A stretch of DNA of 39,146 bases from Alphaproteobacteria bacterium (GTDB lineage Bacteria > Pseudomonadota > Alphaproteobacteria > RF32 > CAG-239), in contig JAFYFJ010000087.1 of the NCBI GenBank assembly GCA_017543835.1, positions 1-39,146 on the forward strand, given 5' to 3'. The notes under the pieces were generated by a model. That model was not told where the DNA came from, did no database searches, and saw nothing but the letters and a program-made list of their open reading frames with translations. Position numbers and translations under genes: made by a program. Below, one piece after another: positions 1 through 9,189 of the stretch (position 1 is its first letter; every line of letters begins with the position of its first letter).

Positions 1-1315
1 ATTGTTGTTGCGGCGGAATTTGTGCGCCGCCGTTGTCGTTACCGCCGTTGCCGCCGACCATAACGGTTTGCAACTCCGGCTTTTGACCTTTGCCACCTTT
101 GCCACCGTTGTCATTTCCGCCGTTGCCGCCGATGACGATGGTTTGCAACTCCGGTTTTTGACCTTTACCGCCGTTATCCTTACCGCCTTTTCCGCCTTTG
201 CCGGTATTCGCCGCGGCATAATCGGCCGATACTTTTTTGTATATCTCGCGGAACTCATCACTCGGCGCGTAGGTCCAGCCGTATCCCTCGGCCACCACAT
301 AATCTTGTTTTAAGAAATCGTCAATCTGACCGTTGATTTCATCTCTTTCTGCCGCATGTGTCTCAAAATAGCCCTCTTTGCGCGCCACAAAATCGTGAAT
401 ATCCGACACCTTAACCTGTTGCTTTGCCGTGCCGATACCGCTGACCTCGATTTCCGCACCAAGCTTATGGAACGCGTCAAACAGTTCTTCTCTGCTTCTG
501 AATGCCACAATAACTTGCGCGCTTCCGGCTTCAACCGCTTCCTGCGTTGCTACTTTTGTTTCTTTGTTTTTTTGTTCTTTTTCCGACTTCTTTTCCGGAT
601 GGAAGCGCTCCATATAATACTTTTTGAACTCATCTTGAATCCGATACGGCTCGCCTTTCCACATAATCTCGTTGCCCTCGGTCTTTACAAAATCATCAAG
701 CTGATTGTTGACTTCTGTTTCCATTTCCGGATGAGATTTGATAAAGGAATCCTTTTTAGCGACAAACGCATCCATATCTTCACGACGCGCGCGGGTTGCA
801 TCTTCTTCCAAATATTTGATGGCACTCAAATCCAAAAAATCTCTATACAACAAGTCGCGATGATATTCCGTATCGTCATTTTGTTGCGTTACTTGCGGCT
901 CGTCTTGCTTTGTCTTTGCCTTGCGTTTTTTCTTTTCTTCGGCTTCTTTTTGAGCCGGTTTCTTAGCCAATTCGGTAACCATTTCATCAACCGAAACACC
1001 TTTATCGGCAGCTTCATATGCCTTGACGGATACAAAAATTTTCTCATCCGCAGTCAATCCCGAGAGACTTTTATCATACTGAGCTTTAGCCAAAGCTTCC
1101 ATATCTTCCGGCTTATTAGCGTTGTCGATTTCCTTTAAAAATGCAATATCCGCATCACTCAAATCGCCTTCATGACTCTTAAACTTGTAGAACATCGCTT
1201 GTTGTTCAATCGGCGAAATTTTCGCAACATCGTCAATTCCGAACTCTGTTTTGATAAATTCCAGAAATTCCGCCTTATCCGCAACATCGGAAAAATTATT
1301 GTAAGTAGCCATCAT
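1..1315 (-). CDS. Large repeat-containing protein of unknown function, C-terminus cut by window edge
   Basis: The reading frame is open from the ATG at 1315 to the window edge, at least 438 residues, with no stop. A site aaggag lies just upstream, so either of two adjacent ATGs (1315 or 1312) could start it. No signal peptide is visible. The N-terminal part is acidic and helical. Two related segments of about 60 residues follow: the first has DMDAFVAKK and NNQLDDFVKT, the second DIHDFVARK and NGQIDDFLKQ, and both end in a DEF-x-x-Y motif. A low-complexity tail rich in Gly, Asn and Lys contains a 25-residue tandem repeat with core KGQKPELQT. I do not recognise the family. A structural or scaffold role is only a guess, and the missing C-terminus could hold a recognisable domain. 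Confidence 0.8.
   Translation of the reverse strand, partial: MMATYNNFSDVADKAEFLEFIKTEFGIDDVAKISPIEQQAMFYKFKSHEGDLSDADIAFLKEIDNANKPEDMEALAKAQYDKSLSGLTADEKIFVSVKAYEAADKGVSVDEMVTELAKKPAQKEAEEKKKRKAKTKQDEPQVTQQNDDTEYHRDLLYRDFLDLSAIKYLEEDATRARREDMDAFVAKKDSFIKSHPEMETEVNNQLDDFVKTEGNEIMWKGEPYRIQDEFKKYYMERFHPEKKSEKEQKNKETKVATQEAVEAGSAQVIVAFRSREELFDAFHKLGAEIEVSGIGTAKQQVKVSDIHDFVARKEGYFETHAAERDEINGQIDDFLKQDYVVAEGYGWTYAPSDEFREIYKKVSADYAAANTGKGGKGGKDNGGKGQKPELQTIVIGGNGGNDNGGKGGKGQKPELQTVMVGGNGGNDNGGAQIPPQQQ
31..180. repeat. 75-bp tandem repeat, two copies, inside the Gly-rich tail
   Basis: Copies at about 31-105 and 106-180 match at an exact 75-base offset (for example ggtttgcaactccgg at 65 and again at 140). 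They encode two 25-residue units on the minus strand with core KGQKPELQT followed by a Gly/Asn stretch. The array may continue beyond the left edge. Confidence 0.85.
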
Positions 1316-1345
1316 CGTTCTCCTTGAATATACTCATATATTTTT

Positions 1346-1373
1346 AGTCTAGCACTTTTTTCTATTTTGTCAA
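1346..1373 (-). promoter_or_regulatory. Promoter of the left-edge repeat protein
   Basis: Read on the minus strand, TTGACA (1373-1368) is followed by a 16-base spacer and TAGACT (1351-1346). The start codon lies about 30 bases further on. Confidence 0.6.
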
Positions 1374-1405
1374 ATATTTTTTACAGAAAACCGTGCGTTT
1401 CTATT

Positions 1406-1990
1406 TTATTCGACGGTATGATGCGGCAATTGCGCGCTTACTGATGTATCAATCTCCGGCAACACCACACCGGCACGCATAATTGCATAAATATGCCATA
1501 CCACTAATCCAAAGAAAATTACGACAAAAATATTTGAAACTCTTTTTTCCAAAACAGTTTCTTCCGGCTTTGCGCCGTATTCGTTTTTTTCGTCACTCGG
1601 GCAAGCCGTCAGCACCAAAACATAAATTAACGCCACAAAACACAGCAAATTCAAAATACCCGAAATGAGTAACGGCAACGGCACAAACGGCTGCACCAAC
1701 GGATATATCACTCCCGCGCCGGCCGCGGCTGCCCACCATGCCGAATGTCCCGTATCATGCACGCGCCGCGTAAACATCGCCGCCAACGGCACCAACACCG
1801 CAAACCCATACACAATGGCCAACAGCAACAAAACTATGCCGAATTTGCCGACATAGCCGATAATATGCGTCACCAATGTATTCATCAACGTAAAACTCCA
1901 AAACTCGAACTTGCCGCTTCGCCCCTTAAAGTCCAAAAACTTGCGGAATCCGCCGACATACATTGCGATAATTTTCTCCAACATTTCCAT
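1406..1990 (-). CDS. DUF805 family inner membrane protein
   Basis: This 194-residue membrane protein carries both hallmark motifs of DUF805 (the E. coli YhaH family): GRSGKFEFW at residues 23-31 and RRVHDTGHSAWW at 75-86. Around them are about four or five hydrophobic segments. The family has no settled biochemical role. The gene starts 6 bases after the comEC stop, and its ribosome binding site (ggag) lies inside the end of comEC, so it is probably the last gene of the lpxI-lpxB-comEC transcript. The C-terminal tail after the usual DUF805 end adds a further membrane segment (about 155-175). Confidence 0.85.
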   Translation of the reverse strand: MEMLEKIIAMYVGGFRKFLDFKGRSGKFEFWSFTLMNTLVTHIIGYVGKFGIVLLLLAIVYGFAVLVPLAAMFTRRVHDTGHSAWWAAAAGAGVIYPLVQPFVPLPLLISGILNLLCFVALIYVLVLTACPSDEKNEYGAKPEETVLEKRVSNIFVVIFFGLVVWHIYAIMRAGVVLPEIDTSVSAQLPHHTVE

Positions 1991-1996
1991 AATTTT

Positions 1997-3991
1997 TTAC
2001 TCCCTGTTTGCGCATTGTTGCCACAAACGACAATGCTTATTGTTCCACAGCGGCCGCCAATACGGCTCTTTGCTCAAAAAGATGTAGCCGCCCGCCGCGC
2101 TGTCGATTTGCTCTTGCCCGAGCATAACCTTACCCGTCGCGTCAAAAGTTACCGCGTTTTTATAAACGCAAACCTCATCATCGCACTTCAAATCGCTGAT
2201 TTGCAAACTCTCCCGCTCTGTGCGAGAAAGCGGCTTAAGGTGCAAATTCTCAGTCCACAAGCTTTCCACCCACGCATCATTTTGCCGCGGCAACATTACC
2301 AAATCACCGTTGTTGTCACGCACAGCGACATCTTCAGCGGACGGCGAAAACACCATATCCGGCACACGCGGCGCAAAAAACAACGGTATCACACCGATAA
2401 TAATCGGCACAACGCCCCACCAACGCCACCGCCGGTGCCACACACAAAGCCAAAAGCCGCCGCACACAATCAAAAGTAGTGCCCACAGCGGCAAAGCGTC
2501 GGTTTGCCATACGCTATGCGGCAAATGCGCCACCGTATCGGTAATGCGGTTCAAAACATCAACACCGGCACCGAGCGCCTTGAGCGGATAAAATGCCTGA
2601 CCAAAAGGTAATGCCGCCAAGCAAACCAGAATCATCGGCATTAAATACAACCCGATGAGCGGACCGGCAAGCAAGTTGCCCAAACTCGTGTAAATCGCCA
2701 AGCGATGAAAATGATACAGCGAAAACGGTGCAGTCGCCAAACTCGCCACAAAATCGCACACCACAATACCGACCAAATAAAGCCAAATCGTGCCGAACAC
2801 ACCGCGTTTGCGATACGGCGCCCGCTTGTAACTCTCATAAAACGCCACCAGCGCATAAACCGCGGCAAACGACATCTGAAAACTAATCGAAATCAGCGCC
2901 TGCGGTGCGATAATCAGCACCACCAGCGCGGCAAAACTGACCATCCTGAGCGAAATCGCCTGCCGATTAAACATTACGCCGACCAGCACCACCGTCGTCA
3001 TAATAAACGCGCGTTGTGCCGGTATGGCCATACCCGAAATCAGCAAATAAAACGCACTGCCGACAATTGCACAAACCGCGGCGATTTTCTTGATGTCAAA
3101 CTTGAGCGCAACCGCCGGAAACAGCGCCAGCAACAACCGCACAACAAAGAAAATCAAGCCGGCAATCGTTCCCAAATGCAAGCCCGAAACCGAGAGAAAA
3201 TGTGCCAAACCGGAATCACGATAATTGCTGATGATTTGCTTCGGCAGCCGCGTTTTTTCGCCAACCACCACCGCCGCCGCAACCCCGCTCTGCGCCGCAT
3301 TCATAACCGAGCCGATGTAACGCACGAGCCCGTTACGCGCCAAATTCAGCCGCTCGATAAAATCGTATGACGGCGCGGCTTGCGGACATTCTATCACAAA
3401 AGCTTCGCTGTCGGCATAACCGATGGCACTCATATTTTCGTAAAAATACTTGCGGTCGAGCCGATACCCGTTCAGCACCGGCAACGGCGCACGCGGAAAA
3501 ATCGTCGCCACCATCTCAACGCACTGCCCGATTTGCAAGTCCTCCGGCGTCGGCGAAACCGTGATGCGAAATTCGCCTTTGAGCGCCTTGTCAAAATCGG
3601 CCGCATCGGTCAGCAACAACCGTGTTTTGCCTTTTTCCGAATACGAAATATTCTGGATTTTTCCTCTTAAATAAGTTGTTGTTTTTGCAGTTATATTTTC
3701 GATATTTTGCGCTTTGTAAAGTGTTTGCGCCTGCATATTGAGAAAACCGCCCCAAATCAACAACCCGACCACAAAAAAAGTCGTCAGATTTTTATAACGC
3801 AGCAAATAAAACAGCACCAACCACAACTCGAAAATACCGAGCGTGAGCCACAAATTCGGCTCTGTCGGCAAGGCAAAATAGAGCGCTATTCCGACCCCGA
3901 ACCAAAACGGCATCCACGCAATCAAACGTTCTTGCTCGCCGTCAAGATTTTCGGAAATATAAGCCCTCAATTTATACCATAATTTTTTCAT
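1997..3991 (-). CDS. comEC: ComEC/Rec2 family DNA-uptake channel protein
   Basis: The 664-residue polytopic protein resembles ComEC/Rec2, the inner membrane channel that carries single-stranded DNA into the cytoplasm during natural transformation. The N-terminal soluble region lies between two membrane blocks and matches the DUF4131 part. The competence domain contains the signature GLAHFLSVSGLHLG at about 262-275 and a long run of membrane helices. There is no C-terminal metallo-beta-lactamase domain, as in many alphaproteobacterial homologues, which end in a short beta-rich tail like this one. The start ATG overlaps the lpxB stop (ATGA), so the two are translationally coupled. No other competence genes are in the window, so uptake itself is not shown. 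Confidence 0.9.
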   Translation of the reverse strand: MKKLWYKLRAYISENLDGEQERLIAWMPFWFGVGIALYFALPTEPNLWLTLGIFELWLVLFYLLRYKNLTTFFVVGLLIWGGFLNMQAQTLYKAQNIENITAKTTTYLRGKIQNISYSEKGKTRLLLTDAADFDKALKGEFRITVSPTPEDLQIGQCVEMVATIFPRAPLPVLNGYRLDRKYFYENMSAIGYADSEAFVIECPQAAPSYDFIERLNLARNGLVRYIGSVMNAAQSGVAAAVVVGEKTRLPKQIISNYRDSGLAHFLSVSGLHLGTIAGLIFFVVRLLLALFPAVALKFDIKKIAAVCAIVGSAFYLLISGMAIPAQRAFIMTTVVLVGVMFNRQAISLRMVSFAALVVLIIAPQALISISFQMSFAAVYALVAFYESYKRAPYRKRGVFGTIWLYLVGIVVCDFVASLATAPFSLYHFHRLAIYTSLGNLLAGPLIGLYLMPMILVCLAALPFGQAFYPLKALGAGVDVLNRITDTVAHLPHSVWQTDALPLWALLLIVCGGFWLCVWHRRWRWWGVVPIIIGVIPLFFAPRVPDMVFSPSAEDVAVRDNNGDLVMLPRQNDAWVESLWTENLHLKPLSRTERESLQISDLKCDDEVCVYKNAVTFDATGKVMLGQEQIDSAAGGYIFLSKEPYWRPLWNNKHCRLWQQCANRE

Positions 3992-5142
3992 TTGCGCCGA
4001 TGTATAAGTTCCAAAATTGCCGCCGCCGCGTTATCGCTCGGCGTTTGTTCGCCCAACCCGAGATAAGCGCGCAACTTGGCAAAATTGTCGATTTGCCGCT
4101 TATACAGACCCTCTTTGGCCAAAAATTGCTCAACATATTGCATAATCGTCACCGGATTACAGTCTTGTTGCAACAGCTCCGGCACAACTTCGTAACCGAG
4201 CAAAATATTGGTCAGATTCACAAACTGAATATGCAAAAAGCGCCGTGCCAACCACTCGGTCAGCTTCGGCACCTTATATGCCACAATATGCGGCACGCCG
4301 ATAATCGCCAATTCGAGCGCCACCGTGCCGGACGCGGCAATTGCCACATCGGCGTTTTGAAACGCGGCGCGACGTTCGTCTTCGCCTTCCACCACCGTTA
4401 TCGGCAACTGCGACGCCGCAACGGTTTTATGCACGCGCTCGGCCACCGTGCTGACCGTCGGCAAAATATATGCAAACTCCGGATGTTTTTTCTGCATTTT
4501 CTTCGCAACTTCCAAAAAATCGGGCAGCAAACGCTCCACTTCATTATGCCGCGACCCTGGCAAAATCAGCATAATCTTACTGTCGGTCGGCACTTCGTAT
4601 TTTTTGCGAAAATCATCCGCGCTGATTTTTTGAATAACGGCATTTTCGATTACCGGATGCCCGACAAACACCGTTTCCAAATTATACGGCGTAAAATATT
4701 TCGGCTCATACGGAAACAGCGTCAGCAACAAATCAATATATTTATACATCGTGCGGGCGCGTTTTTTCTTCCATGCCCAAACTTGCGGCGCCACATAATG
4801 CACCTGCGGAATCCCCAAATTACGCTCGCGCAGTTTTTTATGAATCCGTGCGCAAAAGCTCCAACTGTCTATCGTAATCACCACATCCGGCTTCAAGCGC
4901 TCGATTTCGGCAACCGTCTGCTTAATGCGCTTCAAAATGCGCGGAATGCTCGGAATAACCTCGGCCAACCCCATCACCGCCAACTCGGATATATTAAACA
5001 GAGTGCTTAACCCTTGCGCCTGCATTGAATCGCCGCCGATACCCATAAAAAACGCGTCTTTATCTTGACGTTTGATGGCTTCCATCAAGTGTGCACCGAG
5101 TGAATCGCCCGACGGCTCGCCGGCAATCAGATAATATTTCAT
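3988..5142 (-). CDS. lpxB: Lipid-A-disaccharide synthase
   Basis: LpxB condenses UDP-2,3-diacylglucosamine with lipid X to give lipid A disaccharide 1-phosphate at the inner face of the inner membrane. The 384-residue protein has the usual family length. It opens with the diagnostic AGEPSGDSLGAHL and carries VHYVAPQVWAWKK, LPGSRHNEV and the glycosyltransferase donor region around AIAASGTVALELA. The start overlaps the stop of lpxI by ATGA with a gaggag site just before it. Its substrates are the substrate and product of the upstream enzyme, so the two genes form a functional pair. Confidence 0.97.
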   Translation of the reverse strand: MKYYLIAGEPSGDSLGAHLMEAIKRQDKDAFFMGIGGDSMQAQGLSTLFNISELAVMGLAEVIPSIPRILKRIKQTVAEIERLKPDVVITIDSWSFCARIHKKLRERNLGIPQVHYVAPQVWAWKKKRARTMYKYIDLLLTLFPYEPKYFTPYNLETVFVGHPVIENAVIQKISADDFRKKYEVPTDSKIMLILPGSRHNEVERLLPDFLEVAKKMQKKHPEFAYILPTVSTVAERVHKTVAASQLPITVVEGEDERRAAFQNADVAIAASGTVALELAIIGVPHIVAYKVPKLTEWLARRFLHIQFVNLTNILLGYEVVPELLQQDCNPVTIMQYVEQFLAKEGLYKRQIDNFAKLRAYLGLGEQTPSDNAAAAILELIHRRK

Positions 5143-5981
5143 TTAATCTCCTCCGTCGGTTCGATTCCGACGATAAACATTTTGTATTTATCAGCCAAAT
5201 CAATAACTTCTTTTTCGTTCACAATCAGCGCGTTTCCGGCGTGAACCGCCACACCGCGTAATCCGGCATTGTGCATATTTTCGATTGTTTTAGTGCCGAT
5301 GGTCGGCAAATCAATCCGCATATCCTGTTGCGGCTTGCGCAACTTTACGAGCACGCCGCCGGTGCCTTTGCGCTGATATGTGCCGCAACGTTCAATCAAT
5401 TTATCCGTGCCTTCAATACCTTCCACGCCCAAAACTAAGCCCTGTTGCACAACTACCGATTGCCCGACATCCAACCGACCGAGCTCAAGCCCGACTTCGA
5501 TGCCGCGTGCAATATCGGCAAGTGCTTGTTTATCCGGCTTTGCTTTGGTCAAAACGCCCTGTTTTACCAGCAAGTCCGGCAAAACTTCGTGAATCCCGAC
5601 CACGCGAAAATTATCCGATTCGATTTCTTTGACCAACGCGCGCAAAATTCCGTCATCGCCGAGGGCTTTTAAGCCAATACGCGCAAAAAACGCGGCGGTG
5701 CGCAAATCCGGCACCAAATCGGCCAAACTCGGACGATGAATCGTGCCTATCATCACGATTTCTTGCGCATTTTGCTCGTGCATCATTTTAAATCCGGTGC
5801 CGGCTTGCCCGATACGTATCCACTGATGCGGAATATCCGGCGTAAAAAGTTCCTTATCCGCGTTGTTTTCGACCGCCAGCACAAAATATTCGCGCCCCGT
5901 GTTCTGACAATGCCGAATCAAAATCTGCGGCAAGATGCCGCCGCCGGCAATAATCCCTAATTTTTTTTGCGTTTTTTCCAT
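5139..5981 (-). CDS. lpxI: UDP-2,3-diacylglucosamine pyrophosphatase LpxI
   Basis: LpxI (DUF1009) hydrolyses UDP-2,3-diacylglucosamine to lipid X and UMP. It replaces LpxH in alphaproteobacteria. The 280-residue protein starts with a nucleotide-binding-like loop, KLGIIAGGGILPQ, and has the C-terminal catalytic block VKLRKPQQDMRIDLPTIGTKT, quoted here in part by its key residues Asp-Leu-Pro-Thr-Ile-Gly. The family's RGIEVGLELGRLDVGQSVVV region is also present. It is the first gene of a minus-strand operon that continues with lpxB. The usual alphaproteobacterial upstream genes (lpxD, fabZ, lpxA) are not next to it; a divergent orphan gene is there instead. Confidence 0.95.
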   Translation of the reverse strand: MEKTQKKLGIIAGGGILPQILIRHCQNTGREYFVLAVENNADKELFTPDIPHQWIRIGQAGTGFKMMHEQNAQEIVMIGTIHRPSLADLVPDLRTAAFFARIGLKALGDDGILRALVKEIESDNFRVVGIHEVLPDLLVKQGVLTKAKPDKQALADIARGIEVGLELGRLDVGQSVVVQQGLVLGVEGIEGTDKLIERCGTYQRKGTGGVLVKLRKPQQDMRIDLPTIGTKTIENMHNAGLRGVAVHAGNALIVNEKEVIDLADKYKMFIVGIEPTEEIK

Positions 5982-6061
5982 TGTTTCGCCACATTTTTAT
6001 TACATCTGCATTGATATTAACAAACCGGCAAATAAAAACAACATTTTTTTGAAAAAATATA

Positions 6062-6090
6062 TTGACAAAATATTTTTTCTGTGTTAGTTT
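6062..6090 (+). promoter_or_regulatory. Promoter of the 6133 orphan gene
   Basis: TTGACA at 6062-6067, a 17-base spacer and a weak TAGTTT box at 6085-6090. The bases TTTAGACAGAAA (6090-6101) directly follow and recur at the same distance from the -35 box upstream of the gene at 13843. Confidence 0.6.
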
Positions 6091-6132
6091 TTAGACAGAA
6101 ACTCAAATTATTCAAAAAAAAATTCTTATATT

Positions 6133-6414
6133 ATGGTTACAACAAAATCAAAAAACAGTGTGAAAATGGTCATGATTTCTGGTATGCTTGTTCCTGAGAG
6201 CAAGGTAGAAGGTCGCCTTCGTGCCCTCGCTCATGGCCGCAACCTCAAAGCACAGCTTGCAGAGGACCAGAAGAAAGCAGACAAACGACTTGCTGACGAC
6301 GGCTTTTCCCCCGAGGATATTGCCTGTCTGCGCCACGCAAATCGTATCAAGACAATGGAAGCCATGGGCTTAGGTAAGAGCACACGCATCAAGCGTATCA
6401 CCTTCCCGGCTTAA
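6133..6414 (+). CDS. Small basic protein of unknown function
   Basis: A 93-residue Lys/Arg-rich protein with no signal peptide or membrane segment and no family I recognise. The first ATG in the frame is at 6133, after AT-rich sequence with no Shine-Dalgarno site, which is also true of several other orphan genes here. A clear promoter lies upstream and a strong terminator downstream, so it is a single-gene unit. The C-terminal half, FSPEDIACLRHANRIKTMEA, looks like a compact helical segment. Basic composition could fit nucleic-acid or ribosome binding, but that is speculation. Confidence 0.75.
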   Translation: MVTTKSKNSVKMVMISGMLVPESKVEGRLRALAHGRNLKAQLAEDQKKADKRLADDGFSPEDIACLRHANRIKTMEAMGLGKSTRIKRITFPA

Positions 6415-6454
6415 CCCGGCGCAGTATGTGCCATTAATGATTATTGCAAAACCA

Positions 6455-6505
6455 GGGACAACTTCATAAGCAGCGGCTTATTAAAGGTTGTCCCGCTTTT
6501 TTTTG
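6455..6505 (+). terminator. Intrinsic terminator
   Basis: Outer stem gggacaac (6455-6462) with gttgtccc (6487-6494), inner stem ataagc/gcttat, then a run of nine T after gc. It ends the 6133 unit. Confidence 0.9.
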
Positions 6506-6598
6506 CTTAAAGTTTATTTTTGATATTATTTAACAAATATCACACTTTTTAATTGACTCCGAATAATTTAAGGCATAAAAACATCATCGGAGCGCAAA

Positions 6599-6766
6599 AT
6601 GAACAATTTCATCAACAAAATCAAACTTTGGCAAAACAAAGGACATAGCGGCTTCAAAGTCCGCTTAACCGGACATTTCGGCATTGTTGTTCAACACGGA
6701 AAAATCTACCTTATTTATAAAATGCACAAAGAATCCGTGGTGCGTATCGGCAACATCAAATTCTAA
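6599..6766 (+). CDS. 55-residue protein of unknown function
   Basis: An ATG at 6599 follows cggag at a good distance and opens a frame of 55 codons. The product is short, basic and likely beta-rich (KVRLTGHFGIVVQHGKIYLI). No family is recognised. The stop overlaps the end of the convergent membrane-protein gene by four bases. A weak TTGACT at 6553 could serve as a -35 box. The good ribosome site and dense packing favour a real gene, but its size keeps confidence moderate. Confidence 0.5.
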   Translation: MNNFINKIKLWQNKGHSGFKVRLTGHFGIVVQHGKIYLIYKMHKESVVRIGNIKF

Positions 6767-7188
6767 AACAGCTCGTGCAAATACATACTGTGCGGAAAAA
6801 TCACGATATGCACAAACAGCCACACAATCGAGAACACGCGCGCAAACCAAACAAGCCGATTTTTCTGCTGATAAATCCACCAGCCGCTCATCACCATCAA
6901 ATTATCGAAAATCAGCCGGTTGCTCCAATGCTCAACTCCCTGCAGCCAGTTCTGCACCGTGTTTCCGGCAAGTCCGACTTCAAGATAATGCTCCAGCGAT
7001 TCCCACATAAACGCCACCAAAAGCGTCACCACAAAGCTGATTTTAAGCCGCAACGCATCCGATATTTTTTCATCACCGATTAACCGGTCCGCTATCCACA
7101 TCGAAAGCCATCCGACCGAAACACCCATCACCAAGTGCTCTATTGACCACACATCAAACGACGCTTCTGTTTTGAGTCCCCACATCAT
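6763..7188 (-). CDS. Membrane protein of unknown function, next to parE
   Basis: The 141-residue protein has about four hydrophobic segments. Conserved-looking acidic, histidine and tryptophan motifs lie near membrane edges: WSIEHLVMG, MWESLEHYLE and EHWSNRLIFDNLMVMSGWW. This pattern (paired E-H and D-N in helices) suggests a metal-binding or small-molecule membrane protein, but I cannot name the family. It begins 3 bases after the parE stop, so it is probably co-transcribed with parE. Its end overlaps a small convergent gene. Confidence 0.75.
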   Translation of the reverse strand: MMWGLKTEASFDVWSIEHLVMGVSVGWLSMWIADRLIGDEKISDALRLKISFVVTLLVAFMWESLEHYLEVGLAGNTVQNWLQGVEHWSNRLIFDNLMVMSGWWIYQQKNRLVWFARVFSIVWLFVHIVIFPHSMYLHELF

Positions 7189-7191
7189 CGG

Positions 7192-9189
7192 CTAAATATC
7201 CAAGTTATCGACAAACTTTGCACGCTCGATAATAAAGCGGAAACGTGGCTCCGGATCTTTACCCATCAGGCGTTCGACCTGCCGCCGAGTTTCAAAATCT
7301 TCGGCACGGCCTTCTTCGGTATCGGTGCTCGGAATCATCACGCGAAGCAAAATGCGGTTATTTTTATCCATCGTCGTTTCTTTGAGTTGCGTCGGGCTCA
7401 TCTCGCCCAAGCCCTTAAAGCGACTGATGTCCGGCTTAGTGTTACCCTTAGCGACTTTGGCCAGAATTTTATCCTTTTCCTCATCGTCAAGCGCATAATA
7501 GTTTTTACCGCCCGCCACAATCTTATACAACGGCGGCGTGGCAATAAACAGATGTCCGTTTTCGATAAGTTTCGGCATATGCTGATAGAAAAAGGTCATC
7601 AACAGCGATGTAATATGCGCTCCGTCAACATCGGCATCGGTCATGATGATGATTTTTTCATAACGCAAATTATCCTCGTTATAATTATCTTTCACACCGC
7701 AACCGAGTGCTTCTATCATATCCTTAATTTCTTGGTTTTGCGCAATTCTTTCAACCGACGCACTTGCCACGTTCAAAATCTTGCCGCGCAACGGCAAAAT
7801 GGCCTGCGTCACACGGTCGCGTCCCTGCTTAGCCGAACCGCCGGCGGAATCACCCTCGACAATGAATATTTCGGTATTCTCGGCCGCCGCTTGCGAGCAA
7901 TCGGCCAATTTCCCCGGAAGACGCAATTTTTTTGTCGGCGATTTACGCGCTTGCGCTTTTTCTTCTTTCTTTTTACGACGCGCCTCGGCACGTTCGAGCA
8001 CATATTCTATCAGCGCTTTGGCATTTTCGACATCGCTCGACAGCCAATGGTCAAACGAATCTTTAACTGCCGTTTCCACCAAATGAATCGCCTTGGTCGA
8101 GGTCAGCTTATCTTTGGTTTGCCCCTGAAATTGCGGGTCGGTAATAAACACCGAAAGCATCAGGCAGGCGTCACTCAATAAATCATCGGCGGTCATCGCG
8201 GATATTTTCTTATAATTTGCCATCTCGCCGTATTCTTTAAGCCCGCGTGTCAGCGCCGAGCGAAAGCCGGTTTCGTGCGTGCCGCCGTCCGGTGTAATCA
8301 CGGTATTGCAATACGAATACGAAAAACCACGCTCGTCCAACGGCCAAGTAATTGCCCATTCGACGCGCCCTTCGTTGTTGGCAAGTTCCGATTCGCCACA
8401 AAACGCCGTGCGGTTAATCGTTGCCCGCTCGCCGATTTGAATATTCAAAAAGTCGGAAAGTCCGTTCGGATAGTGCAATTCCGCTTCCGTCGGCGTGGTA
8501 TCGCCTTCGGTAATCAACTCCGGCGCACATTTCCAGTTAATCAGCACACCCTTGAACAAAAACGCTTTAGAGCGTGCCATCCGATAAACGCGGTTAGCAA
8601 TAAACTGGTTGTTACCCTCAAAAATTTCGGCATCGGGCTTAAACGTAATTGAGGTTCCGCGCCGATTCGGGCAATTTCCGACAAGCGTAAGCGGCGTTAT
8701 CGGCTTGCCGCGCGAATATTCCTGCCGCCACAATTTTTTATCGCGCGCCACTTCGACCACCAAAGTTTCCGACAATGCATTAACCACCGACAAACCGACG
8801 CCGTGCAAACCGCCCGAAACCTTATACGCACCGCCGCCGAATTTACCGCCGGAATGGAGCGTCGTCAAAATCACTTCGAGCGCCGAAACGCCCGGATATT
8901 TCGGGTGTTCGTCCACCGGAATACCGCGTCCGTTATCGGTAATCGTAACGGTGCCGTCGGCGTTCATCGTCACATCGATATGGTTGGCAAATCCGGCCAC
9001 CGCCTCGTCCATCGAGTTATCCAAGATTTCCGCCACCAAGTGATGCATTGCCTGAATATCCGTGCCGCCGATATACATACCCGGCCGATGACGCACCGGC
9101 TCCAAGCCCTCCAAGACTTCGATATCGGTAGCCGTATATTCGGCCTTGCTTTGCGTTGATGATGTATTCGTTTCAAATAAATCGGACAT
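7192..9189 (-). CDS. parE: DNA topoisomerase IV subunit B
   Basis: ParE provides the ATPase part of topoisomerase IV, which separates linked daughter chromosomes with ParC. At 665 residues it has ParE length, shorter than Gram-negative GyrB (about 800). The GHKL ATPase domain shows EILDNSMDEAV, DNGRGIPVD and GGLHGVGLSVVNAL. The transducer domain follows. The TOPRIM domain has EGDSAGGSAKQGRDR and the metal-binding DADVDGAHI. The C-terminal signature RFKGLGEMSP is present. The N-terminus (DIEVLEGLEPVRHRPGMYIG) is of the alphaproteobacterial type. The start has gaggg four bases upstream. A membrane protein gene follows 3 bases downstream. Confidence 0.96.
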   Translation of the reverse strand: MSDLFETNTSSTQSKAEYTATDIEVLEGLEPVRHRPGMYIGGTDIQAMHHLVAEILDNSMDEAVAGFANHIDVTMNADGTVTITDNGRGIPVDEHPKYPGVSALEVILTTLHSGGKFGGGAYKVSGGLHGVGLSVVNALSETLVVEVARDKKLWRQEYSRGKPITPLTLVGNCPNRRGTSITFKPDAEIFEGNNQFIANRVYRMARSKAFLFKGVLINWKCAPELITEGDTTPTEAELHYPNGLSDFLNIQIGERATINRTAFCGESELANNEGRVEWAITWPLDERGFSYSYCNTVITPDGGTHETGFRSALTRGLKEYGEMANYKKISAMTADDLLSDACLMLSVFITDPQFQGQTKDKLTSTKAIHLVETAVKDSFDHWLSSDVENAKALIEYVLERAEARRKKKEEKAQARKSPTKKLRLPGKLADCSQAAAENTEIFIVEGDSAGGSAKQGRDRVTQAILPLRGKILNVASASVERIAQNQEIKDMIEALGCGVKDNYNEDNLRYEKIIIMTDADVDGAHITSLLMTFFYQHMPKLIENGHLFIATPPLYKIVAGGKNYYALDDEEKDKILAKVAKGNTKPDISRFKGLGEMSPTQLKETTMDKNNRILLRVMIPSTDTEEGRAEDFETRRQVERLMGKDPEPRFRFIIERAKFVDNLDI

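Noticed and set aside
356-1138. Plus-strand frame of 260 residues opposite the left-edge gene
   Set aside because: It lies wholly on the strand opposite an uninterrupted minus-strand frame with promoter and ribosome site, and its Phe/Leu-rich composition is what the complement of Lys/Glu codons gives.
4000-5010. Plus-strand frame of 336 residues opposite lpxB
   Set aside because: Antisense to a clearly identified gene; Arg/His/Gln-rich composition is typical of a mirror frame, and there is no ribosome site.
7387-8181. Plus-strand frame of 264 residues opposite parE
   Set aside because: Mirror frame of conserved ParE coding sequence with no family features.
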